Source of the DNA: Pandoraea faecigallinarum
GTDB lineage: Bacteria; Pseudomonadota; Gammaproteobacteria; Burkholderiales; Burkholderiaceae
Direction: 5' to 3'
DNA length: 64,000 nucleotides
Assembly (NCBI RefSeq): GCF_001029105.3
Contig: NZ_CP011807.3
Span: forward strand, 3,844,001 to 3,908,000
The position numbers and the translations under genes are program-made. The notes under the pieces are model-generated. The model searched no databases, was not told the origin of the DNA, and saw nothing but the letters and a program-made list of their open reading frames with translations. Of this stretch, positions 37,427-45,227 are shown piece by piece (positions within the stretch are counted from its first letter, which is position 1; the number at the start of each line of letters is the position of its first letter).

Positions 37427-40156
37427 TCATGCCGCGCCTGTCACTGCCGGCGTCGCCGCACTCGTTTGTGCAGCCATCGCCATCGCGTTGCACATGCGCT
37501 GCAACTCCGGCACGCACGAGCCGCACACCGTGCCGCAGCCAAGCGTCGCCTTGAGTTGCGCGACGTCCGCGCCCGCCGCGATAGCTGCGTCGATGCTCGA
37601 TGCCGCCACCGCCTTGCACTGGCACACCGTCCGGTCGCGCGGCGCGGCCGGGCCGCTATCGGCCACGAAGACCGCGTGGCGCGCGCGCGTCCACGGCAAC
37701 GCTGCGCTCACCCGCGCCAGCAGCGACATCGATCCCGCCACATCCGCTTCGCTGCCCGCGACCAGCACACCGTCGATGAGCGCCCCGCGCCAGGCCACGC
37801 GCTTGGTCGTCGCCCGACGCGCATCGCGGTACTCCAGCAGCGACGCATCGCGCGGCAGCGCCAACGCCGTATGCAACCGTTCGAGCCAGTGGGCATCGGC
37901 TTCGACGTCGGCGGCCGTCACGACGATACGGTCGTCGCCCTCCAGACGTACCGCCGCGAACCTGCGCCCGGCAAGCAGCGGCTGCACCGCGGCGTGCAAG
38001 GCAAGCGCATCGCCGCGTCGCACTGCCGCCACGCGCCAGGGCAGTGTGAGCGGATCGACCCGCACCGCCGCGTGCTTCAGCTCCGGCTGTCTCGAATACG
38101 GATCGACGGCATTCGTCGTGGTGTCGTTCACGCCACCGCCGCCGAGAAACTGGCCGCTCCAATGCATCGGGACGAAGACCGTGCCCGACGCGACCTCGTC
38201 GTTCACCGTCAGCGTCAGCACGCGCTCCGCGCGCCGGCTCGACAACCGCACGAGGTCCCCCGCGCGCAGACCACGACGCGCCGCGTCCGCCGGGTGCATC
38301 GTCACGGCCGGCTCCGGTGCGTGCTCGAACAACTGTCCTACGCGGCCCGTGCGGCTCATGCCATGCCACTGATCGCGCAGGCGCCCGGTAATCAGACGCA
38401 GCGGATGCCGCGCACTGATCGGCTCGGCGACCGGCTGGTAATCGAAGGCGTGGAATTTGGCGCGGCCGTGCGCGGTAGCGAACACACCATCCTCATAACG
38501 ACGGGCGGCGCCGTGTGCCGCCCCCGCCGGGAATGGCCACTGCTGCGGCCCGCTCGCGTCGAGCAACGCATAGTCGATGCCGCCGATATCGAGATCGCGG
38601 CCGAGCGTGAGCGAGCGATGCTCGTCGAAGATCGCCTCGATGGACGTAAACGCGAACGGCTCGGGCGGCACACCTAGCTTCGGCGCAAGACGCCGCGCCA
38701 CTTCGCCGGCGATCCACCAGTCCGCGCGCGCGTCGCCCGGGGGCGCGAGCGCCGCACGCACGCGCGAAATCCGCCGCTCCGAATTCGTGACCGTGCCCGC
38801 CTTCTCACCCCAGCTGGCAGCGGGCAGCAGCACGTCGGCGTACGGCACCGTGTCCGTCTGGTGAAACGCTTCCTGCACGACAACGAACTCCGCGTTCGCG
38901 AGCGCCTCGCGCACCCGCGCGCTGTCGGGCATCGAGTGGACCGGGTTCGTGCACACGATCCAGATGGCCTTGACGCGTGCGTCGCGCACGGCATCGAACA
39001 TTTCCACGGCCGGCAGGCCGGGCGTGTCCGAGAGTCCCTGCACGCCCCAAAGCTGCTCGACCTGTGCACGGTGCGCCGCGTTGCCGATTTCGCGATGTGC
39101 GGCGAGCATGGTGGCAAGACCGCCGACCTCGCGTCCGCCCATGGCGTTCGGTTGCCCGGTGAGCGAGAACGGTCCCGCGCCGGCACGTCCGATTTGCCCC
39201 GTCGCCAGATGCAGATGGATGAGTGCGAGGTTCTTCTGCGTGCCATGGCTCGACTGGTTCAGCCCCATGCAGTAGAGCGACAGCGCCGCCGGACTCTCGC
39301 CGAACCAGTCGGCGGCCTGCCGTAACGCAGACTCCTCGATACCGCAAATGTCCGCAACGAGTTGGGGCGGGTAGGCGCGCAGTGTCTGCTTGAGCGCGTC
39401 GAATCCCTCGGTGTGAGCATCGATGTAGCGACGGTCGATGCGCCCTTCCCAGATCAGGTGATGCAGCATGCCGTGAAACAGCGCGACATCGGTGCCCGGC
39501 ACGATAGGCAGATGCAGGTCGGCCATCGCGGCGGTATCGGTACGGCGCGGATCGATCACGATCCAGCGAATCGACGGATCGGCCGCCCTGGCCGCCTCCA
39601 GACGGCGGAACAGCACCGGATGCGCATACGCCATATTGCTGCCCGCGAAGATCACCGTGCGGGCGGCTTCGAGATCTTCGTAGCACGTGGGCGGGCCGTC
39701 CGCGCCGAACGCCATCTTGTACGCGCTCACCGCGCTCGACATGCACAGGCGGGAGTTGGTATCGATGTTGTTGGTGCGCACCAGCCCTTTGGCGAGCTTG
39801 TTGAAGACGTAGTAGTCCTCGGTGAGCAACTGACCCGATACGTAAAACGCCACCGCGTCGGGCCCATGGCGGCGGATGACCTCGGCAAAGCGCGACGCCA
39901 CGGTGTCGAGAGCGGCGTCCCACGTCGCGGGCGTGCGCCCGGCATCTCGCGAGACGCGTATCTCGGGCGTCAGCACACGACCGGCAAGCGACTGCGCGGT
40001 GAGCGGCAAGGTCATGCCCTTGCTGCACAGCCGCCCGTAATTCGCCGGATGCGCCGGGTCGCCCCGCACACCGACGATGCGCTCGCCGTCGCTCTCGACG
40101 AGCATGCCGCAACCGACGCCGCAGTAACAGCAGGTGGTTTGCGTGATGGTTGTCAT
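37427..40156 (-). CDS. nasA: Assimilatory nitrate reductase, molybdopterin catalytic subunit
   Basis: The 909-aa cytoplasmic enzyme reduces nitrate to nitrite. The N terminus binds [4Fe-4S] (CCYCGVGCGM with a fourth Cys in LCSKG). The Mo-bisMGD domains follow (NMAYAHPVLFRRLEAA, QSSHGTQKNLALIHLH, MHWSGQFLGG). The C terminus carries a BFD-like [2Fe-2S] domain (VCQCKAVAASS, CGTVCGSCVPELQ), as in NasA/NasC-type enzymes that take electrons from a reductase or NADH partner. No separate electron-transfer subunit lies in the cluster. No twin-arginine signal, in keeping with assimilation. Confidence 0.95.
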   Translation of the reverse strand: MTTITQTTCCYCGVGCGMLVESDGERIVGVRGDPAHPANYGRLCSKGMTLPLTAQSLAGRVLTPEIRVSRDAGRTPATWDAALDTVASRFAEVIRRHGPDAVAFYVSGQLLTEDYYVFNKLAKGLVRTNNIDTNSRLCMSSAVSAYKMAFGADGPPTCYEDLEAARTVIFAGSNMAYAHPVLFRRLEAARAADPSIRWIVIDPRRTDTAAMADLHLPIVPGTDVALFHGMLHHLIWEGRIDRRYIDAHTEGFDALKQTLRAYPPQLVADICGIEESALRQAADWFGESPAALSLYCMGLNQSSHGTQKNLALIHLHLATGQIGRAGAGPFSLTGQPNAMGGREVGGLATMLAAHREIGNAAHRAQVEQLWGVQGLSDTPGLPAVEMFDAVRDARVKAIWIVCTNPVHSMPDSARVREALANAEFVVVQEAFHQTDTVPYADVLLPAASWGEKAGTVTNSERRISRVRAALAPPGDARADWWIAGEVARRLAPKLGVPPEPFAFTSIEAIFDEHRSLTLGRDLDIGGIDYALLDASGPQQWPFPAGAAHGAARRYEDGVFATAHGRAKFHAFDYQPVAEPISARHPLRLITGRLRDQWHGMSRTGRVGQLFEHAPEPAVTMHPADAARRGLRAGDLVRLSSRRAERVLTLTVNDEVASGTVFVPMHWSGQFLGGGGVNDTTTNAVDPYSRQPELKHAAVRVDPLTLPWRVAAVRRGDALALHAAVQPLLAGRRFAAVRLEGDDRIVVTAADVEADAHWLERLHTALALPRDASLLEYRDARRATTKRVAWRGALIDGVLVAGSEADVAGSMSLLARVSAALPWTRARHAVFVADSGPAAPRDRTVCQCKAVAASSIDAAIAAGADVAQLKATLGCGTVCGSCVPELQRMCNAMAMAAQTSAATPAVTGAA

Positions 40157-40193
40157 GGGCAGGCTCCGGCCGGATTCGATCGGCTGACGCCAG

Positions 40194-40565
40194 TCAGGCA
40201 GTCACGCCGCCGAGCGTCTCGGCGGCACCGCTGCCCGTCGTCTCGTCGAACGACAGGTACACCTCACCGGCGTCGATCCGCACCGGAAAGCGCCGCGCGC
40301 AGCCGATATCCGGCGCACACGCTTCGCCCGTCGTCAGACCGATGTTCCAGGCGTGCAGCGGACACGTCACCTTCTCGCCGTGCACAATGCCTTGCGAGAG
40401 CGCGCCGCCCTTGTGCGGGCACCTGTCGCGTAACGCGAAGACGCTGTCGCTCTCGGTGCGAAACAGGGCGATGTCGCCGCCCGCATGCGTCAGCACGCGC
40501 GTGCCCAGACGCGGAATCGCATTCACGGCGCACACATGCAGCCAGATCGGTTGGGTTGGGGCCAT
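40194..40565 (-). CDS. nirD: Nitrite reductase small subunit (Rieske-like)
   Basis: The 123-aa NirD has an intact Rieske ligand set: CPHKGGALSQGIV and CPLHAWN. It partners NirB in NADH-dependent nitrite reduction to ammonium. The start at ATG 40565 has a GAGGAG ribosome-binding site and lies 10 bp after nirB, so the two are probably translationally linked. Confidence 0.95.
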   Translation of the reverse strand: MAPTQPIWLHVCAVNAIPRLGTRVLTHAGGDIALFRTESDSVFALRDRCPHKGGALSQGIVHGEKVTCPLHAWNIGLTTGEACAPDIGCARRFPVRIDAGEVYLSFDETTGSGAAETLGGVTA

Positions 40566-40575
40566 GACGGTCTCC

Positions 40576-43035
40576 TCAGGCAGTCGTGATTTCGGCAGCC
40601 GGCGCACTCGCCACCGTAAGCGGGCGGTACTCGTTGGCCTGCGTGCCGTCGATGCGCGCCTGCCACGGGTCGGGCAGGCCATCGAGCGAGAACAGCAGGC
40701 GCTCGTACAGCGCACGGCGATTCGCCGCATCGCTCACCACCTTCTGCTTCACGTAGTCAAGGCCCACACGGTCGATGTAGTGCACGGTACGGTCGAGGTA
40801 GTAGGCCTCCTCGCGATACAACTGGAGGAATGCGCCCGTGTATTCCTTGACCTCCTCTGCCGTCTTCACCTTGACGAGGAACTGCGCCACTTCGGTCTTG
40901 ATGCCGCCGTTGCCGCCGACGTACAACTCCCAGCCCGATTCGACCGCGATGACGCCGACATCCTTGATGCCGGCTTCGGCGCAGTTGCGCGGGCAACCCG
41001 ACACCGCCAGCTTCACCTTGTGCGGCGACCACATGTTCGCGAGCATGGTCTCCAGGTCGATGCCCATCTGCGTGCTGTTCTGCGTGCCGAAGCGGCAGAA
41101 CTCGCTGCCCACACACGTCTTCACCGTACGGATCGATTTGCCGTAAGCGTGACCGGACGGCATGCCCAGATCGCGCCAGACGTTCACGAGGTCCTCCTTC
41201 TTCACCCCGAGCAAGTCGATACGCTGACCGCCCGTGACCTTGACCATCGGAATCCGGTACTTGTCGGCCACATCCGCGATACGGCGCAGTTCGCTCGCAT
41301 TCGTCACGCCGCCCTTCATCTGCGGAATGACGGAGAACGTGTTGTCCTTCTGGATGTTGGCGTGCACGCGTTCGTTGACGAAGCGGCTTTGCGGGTCGTC
41401 AACGGCCTCCTTCGGCCACGTGCTGAGCATGTAGTAATTGAGTGCCGGACGGCACGTCGCACAGCCGTTCGGCGTGCGCCATTCGAGGAAGTCGAAAGCG
41501 GCACGGTGCGTAGTCAGGCGGTGCTCGCGCACGGCGCGGCGCACGTCGGCATGCGACAGGCCGGTGCAGCCGCACACGGCCTTCTCTTTCGGCGCCGCAT
41601 CGTAAGTCGAACCGAGCGTGCTCATCAGAATCTGTTCGCACAGGCCGGCGCACGAACCGCACGAGCTGGCAGCCTTGGTGTGCTTCTTCACCTCGTCGAG
41701 CGTGAACAGGCCCTTCCCGGTGATCGCCTTGACGATGGTGCCCTTGCACACGCCGTTGCAGCCGCAGACTTCGTCGGTATCGGCCATGGCGGATGCGCGG
41801 TTCTGCCCCTGCGTGCCGACGTCGCCCACGCTCGACTCGCCGAACATGATGCGCTCACGCAGTTCGCCCAGCGTGCGCCCTTCTCGCAGCAGCTTGAAGT
41901 ACCACGCGCCATCGGCCGTATCGCCATACAGGCAAGCGCCGACGAGCTTGTCGTCGCGAATCACAAGCTTCTTGTAGACGCCGCTGGCCGGGTCCGAGAG
42001 CACGATCTCCTCGGTGCCTTCGCCGCCGAGAAAGTCGCCTGCGGAAAACAGGTCGATGCCGGTGACCTTGAGCTTCGTCGAGAGCACCGAACCTCGATAG
42101 CTGCCGATGCCCATGAGCGCGAGGTGGTTCGCGCACACCCTGGCCTGCTCGAAGAGCGGCGCGACGAGACCGTATGCCACACCGCGATGGCTTACGCACT
42201 CGCCCACGGCGTAGATGCGCGGGTCGTAGGTTTGCAGCGTGTCGGACACGACGATGCCGCGCGCGCAGTGCAGGCCGGCGGCTTCGGCGAGCGCGGTGTT
42301 CGGGCGGATGCCGGCCGCCATCACCACGAGATCCGCCGCGATTTCCTCGCCGTTACCGAACTTCACGGCACGCGCGCGGCCGTGTTCGTCGCCGAGAATC
42401 TCCGAGGTCTGATGCGACAACCGGAAGGCCAGTCCGCGCGCTTCGAGCGACTGTTGCAGCAGCTTGCCCGCGGTGCAGTCGAGCTGACGTTCGAGCAGCG
42501 TGGACGCCAGATGCACGACGGTGACATCCATGCCGCGCAGCTTCAGGCCGTTGGCCGCTTCCAGCCCGAGCAGTCCGCCGCCGATCACCACCGCGTGACG
42601 CTTGACCTTCGCCGTCTCGATCATGATCTCGGTGTCGCGAATGTCGCGATAGCTGATGACACCGTCGAGATCCCGGCCCGGCACCGGGAGGATGAACGGA
42701 GTGGAACCGGTGGCGATGAGCAGACGGTCGTACGGCGCTTCGGTGCCGTCGGCACAACGCACGACGCGGCGCGGGCGGTCGATCTGCGTGACCTCCTTGC
42801 CCAGATGCAGCGTGATGCCCTTTTGCGCGTACCAATCGAGCGGATTGAGCACGATGTCCTTGAAGGACTGCTCGCCCGCGAGCACCGGCGAGAGCAGGAT
42901 GCGGTTGTAGTTCGGGTGCGGCTCCGCGCCGAATACGGTGATGTCGTATTGGTCCGGCGCGATCTCAAGCAACTCTTCGAGCGTGCGGATGCCGGCCATG
43001 CCGTTGCCGATGACGACCAGACGAGGTTTGCCCAT
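40576..43035 (-). CDS. nirB: NADH-dependent nitrite reductase large subunit
   Basis: The 819-aa NirB begins with a FAD/NADH domain (VVIGNGMAGIRTLEELL, then VIGGGLLGLEAANGL). Two BFD-like Cys clusters follow (VCGCNGVCKG with CGSCAGLCEQ; VCGCTGLSHAD with CATCRPALNYYM). The C-terminal siroheme and [4Fe-4S] domain has CVGSEFCRFG and SGCPRNCAEAG. It reduces nitrite to ammonium in the cytoplasm. It is the first gene of the operon; the ATG at 43035 has AGGAG 9 nt upstream, and a long regulated leader precedes it. Confidence 0.96.
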   Translation of the reverse strand: MGKPRLVVIGNGMAGIRTLEELLEIAPDQYDITVFGAEPHPNYNRILLSPVLAGEQSFKDIVLNPLDWYAQKGITLHLGKEVTQIDRPRRVVRCADGTEAPYDRLLIATGSTPFILPVPGRDLDGVISYRDIRDTEIMIETAKVKRHAVVIGGGLLGLEAANGLKLRGMDVTVVHLASTLLERQLDCTAGKLLQQSLEARGLAFRLSHQTSEILGDEHGRARAVKFGNGEEIAADLVVMAAGIRPNTALAEAAGLHCARGIVVSDTLQTYDPRIYAVGECVSHRGVAYGLVAPLFEQARVCANHLALMGIGSYRGSVLSTKLKVTGIDLFSAGDFLGGEGTEEIVLSDPASGVYKKLVIRDDKLVGACLYGDTADGAWYFKLLREGRTLGELRERIMFGESSVGDVGTQGQNRASAMADTDEVCGCNGVCKGTIVKAITGKGLFTLDEVKKHTKAASSCGSCAGLCEQILMSTLGSTYDAAPKEKAVCGCTGLSHADVRRAVREHRLTTHRAAFDFLEWRTPNGCATCRPALNYYMLSTWPKEAVDDPQSRFVNERVHANIQKDNTFSVIPQMKGGVTNASELRRIADVADKYRIPMVKVTGGQRIDLLGVKKEDLVNVWRDLGMPSGHAYGKSIRTVKTCVGSEFCRFGTQNSTQMGIDLETMLANMWSPHKVKLAVSGCPRNCAEAGIKDVGVIAVESGWELYVGGNGGIKTEVAQFLVKVKTAEEVKEYTGAFLQLYREEAYYLDRTVHYIDRVGLDYVKQKVVSDAANRRALYERLLFSLDGLPDPWQARIDGTQANEYRPLTVASAPAAEITTA

Positions 43036-43076
43036 GCTGTCTTCTCCTGTTGCACCGCCCGAATCGCGCGCGGCGC

Positions 43077-43127
43077 CCGAAAAACAAAACGGCGTCCGTC
43101 CATGCCGAAGCACGGAGGGACGCCGTT
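43077..43127 (-). terminator. Leader attenuator before nirB
   Basis: Read on the minus strand: AACGGCGTCC (43127-43118), an inner stem TCCGTGC/GCATGGA closed by a TTCG tetraloop, then GGACGCCGTT (43097-43088) and the run TTTTGTTTTT. This is a strong intrinsic terminator about 45 bp before the nirB ATG and after the sigma-54 promoter, so it would stop transcription unless overridden. NasT (ANTAR) is the obvious antiterminator. Confidence 0.88.
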
Positions 43128-43135
43128 GTCCTGAG

Positions 43136-43170
43136 GGTGCGTTGCGGGCGCTCCCGCCCGACGCCGCACC
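43136..43170 (-). promoter_or_regulatory. Leader RNA hairpin, candidate NasT binding element
   Basis: On the minus strand GGTGCG and CGCACC enclose an inner stem CGGGCG-GGAG-CGCCCG. The hairpin lies just before the attenuator in the nirB leader. ANTAR proteins bind a pair of hairpins with six-base loops; this hairpin is in the right place, but I cannot show the expected loop sequence by eye. Confidence 0.5.
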
Positions 43171-43215
43171 TGAATTCGTTGCCGGCGACGCCTTTGCCGC
43201 TGGCGTTATTGCTAA

Positions 43216-43231
43216 CGCAACAAGCGTGCCA
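43216..43231 (-). promoter_or_regulatory. Sigma-54 promoter of the nitrate assimilation operon
   Basis: The minus strand reads TGGCACGCTTGTTGCG, an exact match to the sigma-54 consensus TGGCACG-N4-TTGC with GG and GC ten bases apart. The predicted start lies near 43204, giving a leader of about 170 nt before nirB that contains the attenuator. Confidence 0.88.
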
Positions 43232-43322
43232 GGCAGGGCATTACCCCGGGCAAGGCGTTGCCGGACAAGGAGAAGACGGAAATTTGTCTATGGGAATCGT
43301 CCGAGAGTGGAACGAAATCTGC

Positions 43323-43339
43323 CGCACCGCACCAGTGCA
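43323..43339 (-). promoter_or_regulatory. NtrC-like enhancer site
   Basis: On the minus strand TGCAC-N7-GTGCG matches the NtrC half-site pattern GCAC-N7-GTGC. It is centred about 125 bp upstream of the predicted sigma-54 start, a normal distance for an enhancer of this class. Only one clear site is visible. Confidence 0.65.
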
Positions 43340-43369
43340 CGACGTGACGCCATCGCGCCACGCGCACCA

Positions 43370-44539
43370 TCATGAGGCCTGCATCAGGGCGCGCCCGATG
43401 ATGAGTTGCTGAATCTGCGTGGTGCCTTCATACAGCCGCAGCAGACGCACGTCGCGATAAAAGCGCTCGACCTTGTACTCGTTGATGTAGCCCGCGCCGC
43501 CGTGCACCTGCACGCCACGGTCGGCCACGCGCCCGGCCATCTCCGTACAGAAGAGCTTCGCACAGGAAGCGCGCATGCTGACGTCGGCATCGCGCGTGCC
43601 CGCGGGCTTCGCGTCGTAGCGCGCGGCGCAGTCCTGCACCATCGACCATCCGGCATAGAGTTCGGCCTGACTGTCGGCGAGCATCGCCTGCACCAGCTGA
43701 AAGTCGCCGATGCGCTGGCCGAACTGCTTGCGCTCGCGCGCGTACGCCACCGACTCGTCGAGAATGCGCTGCGCCATGCCGCACGCGAGCGCCGCCACGT
43801 GCAGACGCCCGCGGTCGAGCACCTTCATGGCCGTCTTGAAGCCTTGGCCTGCCACGCCGCCGATCACGTTCGCCGCCGGCACGCGCGCGCCTTGCAGCAC
43901 GACGTCGCAAGTCCTGGTGCCGCGTTGCCCCATCTTCCGGTCCGGTTTTCCCAGCGACAGGCCCGGCGTGTCGGCCGGCACGATGAACGCGGAGATGCCC
44001 CCCGCGCCCTCGCCTCCGGTGCGCGCCATCAACGTGAACGCCCCGGCGCGCGGCGCGTTGGTGATGAAACGCTTCACGCCGTCGATGACATAGGTGTCGC
44101 CGTCGAGCACGGCCCGCGTCTTGAGCGCGGCGGGGTCGGACCCGGCATCGGGCTCCGTGAGCGCGAAGGACATGATCAGTTCGCCGCTCGCCACGCGCGG
44201 CAGCAGATCGCGTTTCTGCGCGTCGGTGCCGTCCATCAGAATGCCCTGCGAGCCGATTCCCACGTTCGTGCCGAACACCGAGCGAAACGCCAGCGACGTC
44301 TGCCCGAACTCGTAGGCCACGCGCACTTCCTGAGCCATCGACAGGCCGATGCCGCCGAACGCTTCGGGAATCGACAGACCGAACAATCCCATTTCCTTCA
44401 TGTCGTCGACGATGGCGGCGGGCACGTCGTCGTTCGCTTCCACGTCGTCCTCGGCGGGCACCAGCCGCTCGCGGATAAAGCGTTGCACGGCGGCGAGCAG
44501 CAATTCGAACGATTCGCGATCCAGTCCCTTCGATGTCAT
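43370..44539 (-). CDS. Acyl-CoA dehydrogenase
   Basis: The 389-aa protein is a standard acyl-CoA dehydrogenase. It has an FAD/substrate segment SFALTEPDAGSDPAALKT, a domain with TRTCDVVLQGARVP, and QVHGGAGYINEYKVERFYRD. Catalytic Glu is in LYEGTTQIQQLIIG near the C terminus. It oxidises an acyl-CoA to the enoyl-CoA, passing electrons to ETF. The start at 44539 is backed by an AAGGGA ribosome-binding site; in-frame extension upstream is not conserved-looking. Single gene, divergent from the MarR operon. Confidence 0.9.
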   Translation of the reverse strand: MTSKGLDRESFELLLAAVQRFIRERLVPAEDDVEANDDVPAAIVDDMKEMGLFGLSIPEAFGGIGLSMAQEVRVAYEFGQTSLAFRSVFGTNVGIGSQGILMDGTDAQKRDLLPRVASGELIMSFALTEPDAGSDPAALKTRAVLDGDTYVIDGVKRFITNAPRAGAFTLMARTGGEGAGGISAFIVPADTPGLSLGKPDRKMGQRGTRTCDVVLQGARVPAANVIGGVAGQGFKTAMKVLDRGRLHVAALACGMAQRILDESVAYARERKQFGQRIGDFQLVQAMLADSQAELYAGWSMVQDCAARYDAKPAGTRDADVSMRASCAKLFCTEMAGRVADRGVQVHGGAGYINEYKVERFYRDVRLLRLYEGTTQIQQLIIGRALMQAS

Positions 44540-44707
44540 CGGGCGTCCCTTGAAATATGTCGTAACACTTGTCTGCCAGGCGGCCGTCGGCCGCGCGAGT
44601 CTCGCTATCTTACCCGCGCACCCCGGCGCCAGGCGCGCCGCGCATGGCTGCGCACGATTTTCCGCGCGCATCCTTCCCATCATTTCCGCGCGTTGGGCAA
44701 CAGTCCA

Positions 44708-44742
44708 TTAACTAGCATCCTAATTATTAGTTAACATATAAT
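44708..44742 (+). promoter_or_regulatory. MarR operator and -10 of the efflux operon
   Basis: TTAACTA (44708-44714) and TAGTTAA (44728-44734) form an inverted repeat in an AT-rich stretch. TATAAT (44737-44742) follows at once, 9 bp before the MarR ATG. This overlap of an operator with the promoter suits repression by the MarR protein encoded next. Confidence 0.7.
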
Positions 44743-44750
44743 CTTTCACC

Positions 44751-45224
44751 ATGACCTCCTTGGAATCGCTCCGCTTCGTGTTCACCAGCCATTTGTTGCT
44801 GGCGGGCAAACAGTGGCGTCAGTTATCGCAGGGCGCGATCGTCGAATACGGAATTTCCGCGGCGAGCGCAGGCCCGTTGTTGTTCATCCGCCGTCTTGGC
44901 CAGGGTGTGCGTCAGGTCGAGCTTGCCGAGTATGTCGGTCTCGAAGGCGCGTCGCTCGTGCGCCTGCTCGATCAGTTGTGCGCCGCCGGGCTGGTGGTGC
45001 GTGAAGTCGATGCCAGCGACCGCCGTGCCAACGCGCTGCGTCTGACCGCGGCCGGCGATGCGCTCGCCGGGAAGCTCGAACTCGAACTCAGTCAATTGCG
45101 CGCCAAGGTATTCGCGAACATCCCCCGGGAAGATTTCGAGGCGGTGTTGCGCGTGTTCGATACGCTCAACCGCGCGGCCGACCCGGAGGGGTCCATGCTC
45201 GCGATGGAGCTTCCCAAGAAGTAA
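44751..45224 (+). CDS. MarR-family repressor of the FUSC efflux operon
   Basis: The 157-aa MarR protein has a winged helix (QVELAEYVGLEGASLVRLLDQL, then wing REVDASDRRANALRLTAAG). It lies first in the operon, 3 bp before the FUSC gene, behind a palindrome overlapping the -10 box. It probably represses the operon until an aromatic acid or other ligand binds. This is the common layout for MarR-controlled efflux genes. Confidence 0.9.
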   Translation: MTSLESLRFVFTSHLLLAGKQWRQLSQGAIVEYGISAASAGPLLFIRRLGQGVRQVELAEYVGLEGASLVRLLDQLCAAGLVVREVDASDRRANALRLTAAGDALAGKLELELSQLRAKVFANIPREDFEAVLRVFDTLNRAADPEGSMLAMELPKK

Positions 45225-45227
45225 ACC

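Noticed and set aside
40150..43134. Long plus-strand frame of nearly 1,000 codons
   Set aside because: Antisense shadow of nirB and nirD; the minus-strand proteins have all cofactor motifs.
43205..43380. A small protein-coding gene between nirB and the acyl-CoA dehydrogenase
   Set aside because: The stretch is better explained by the sigma-54 promoter, enhancer site and leader; the frames there lack coding features.
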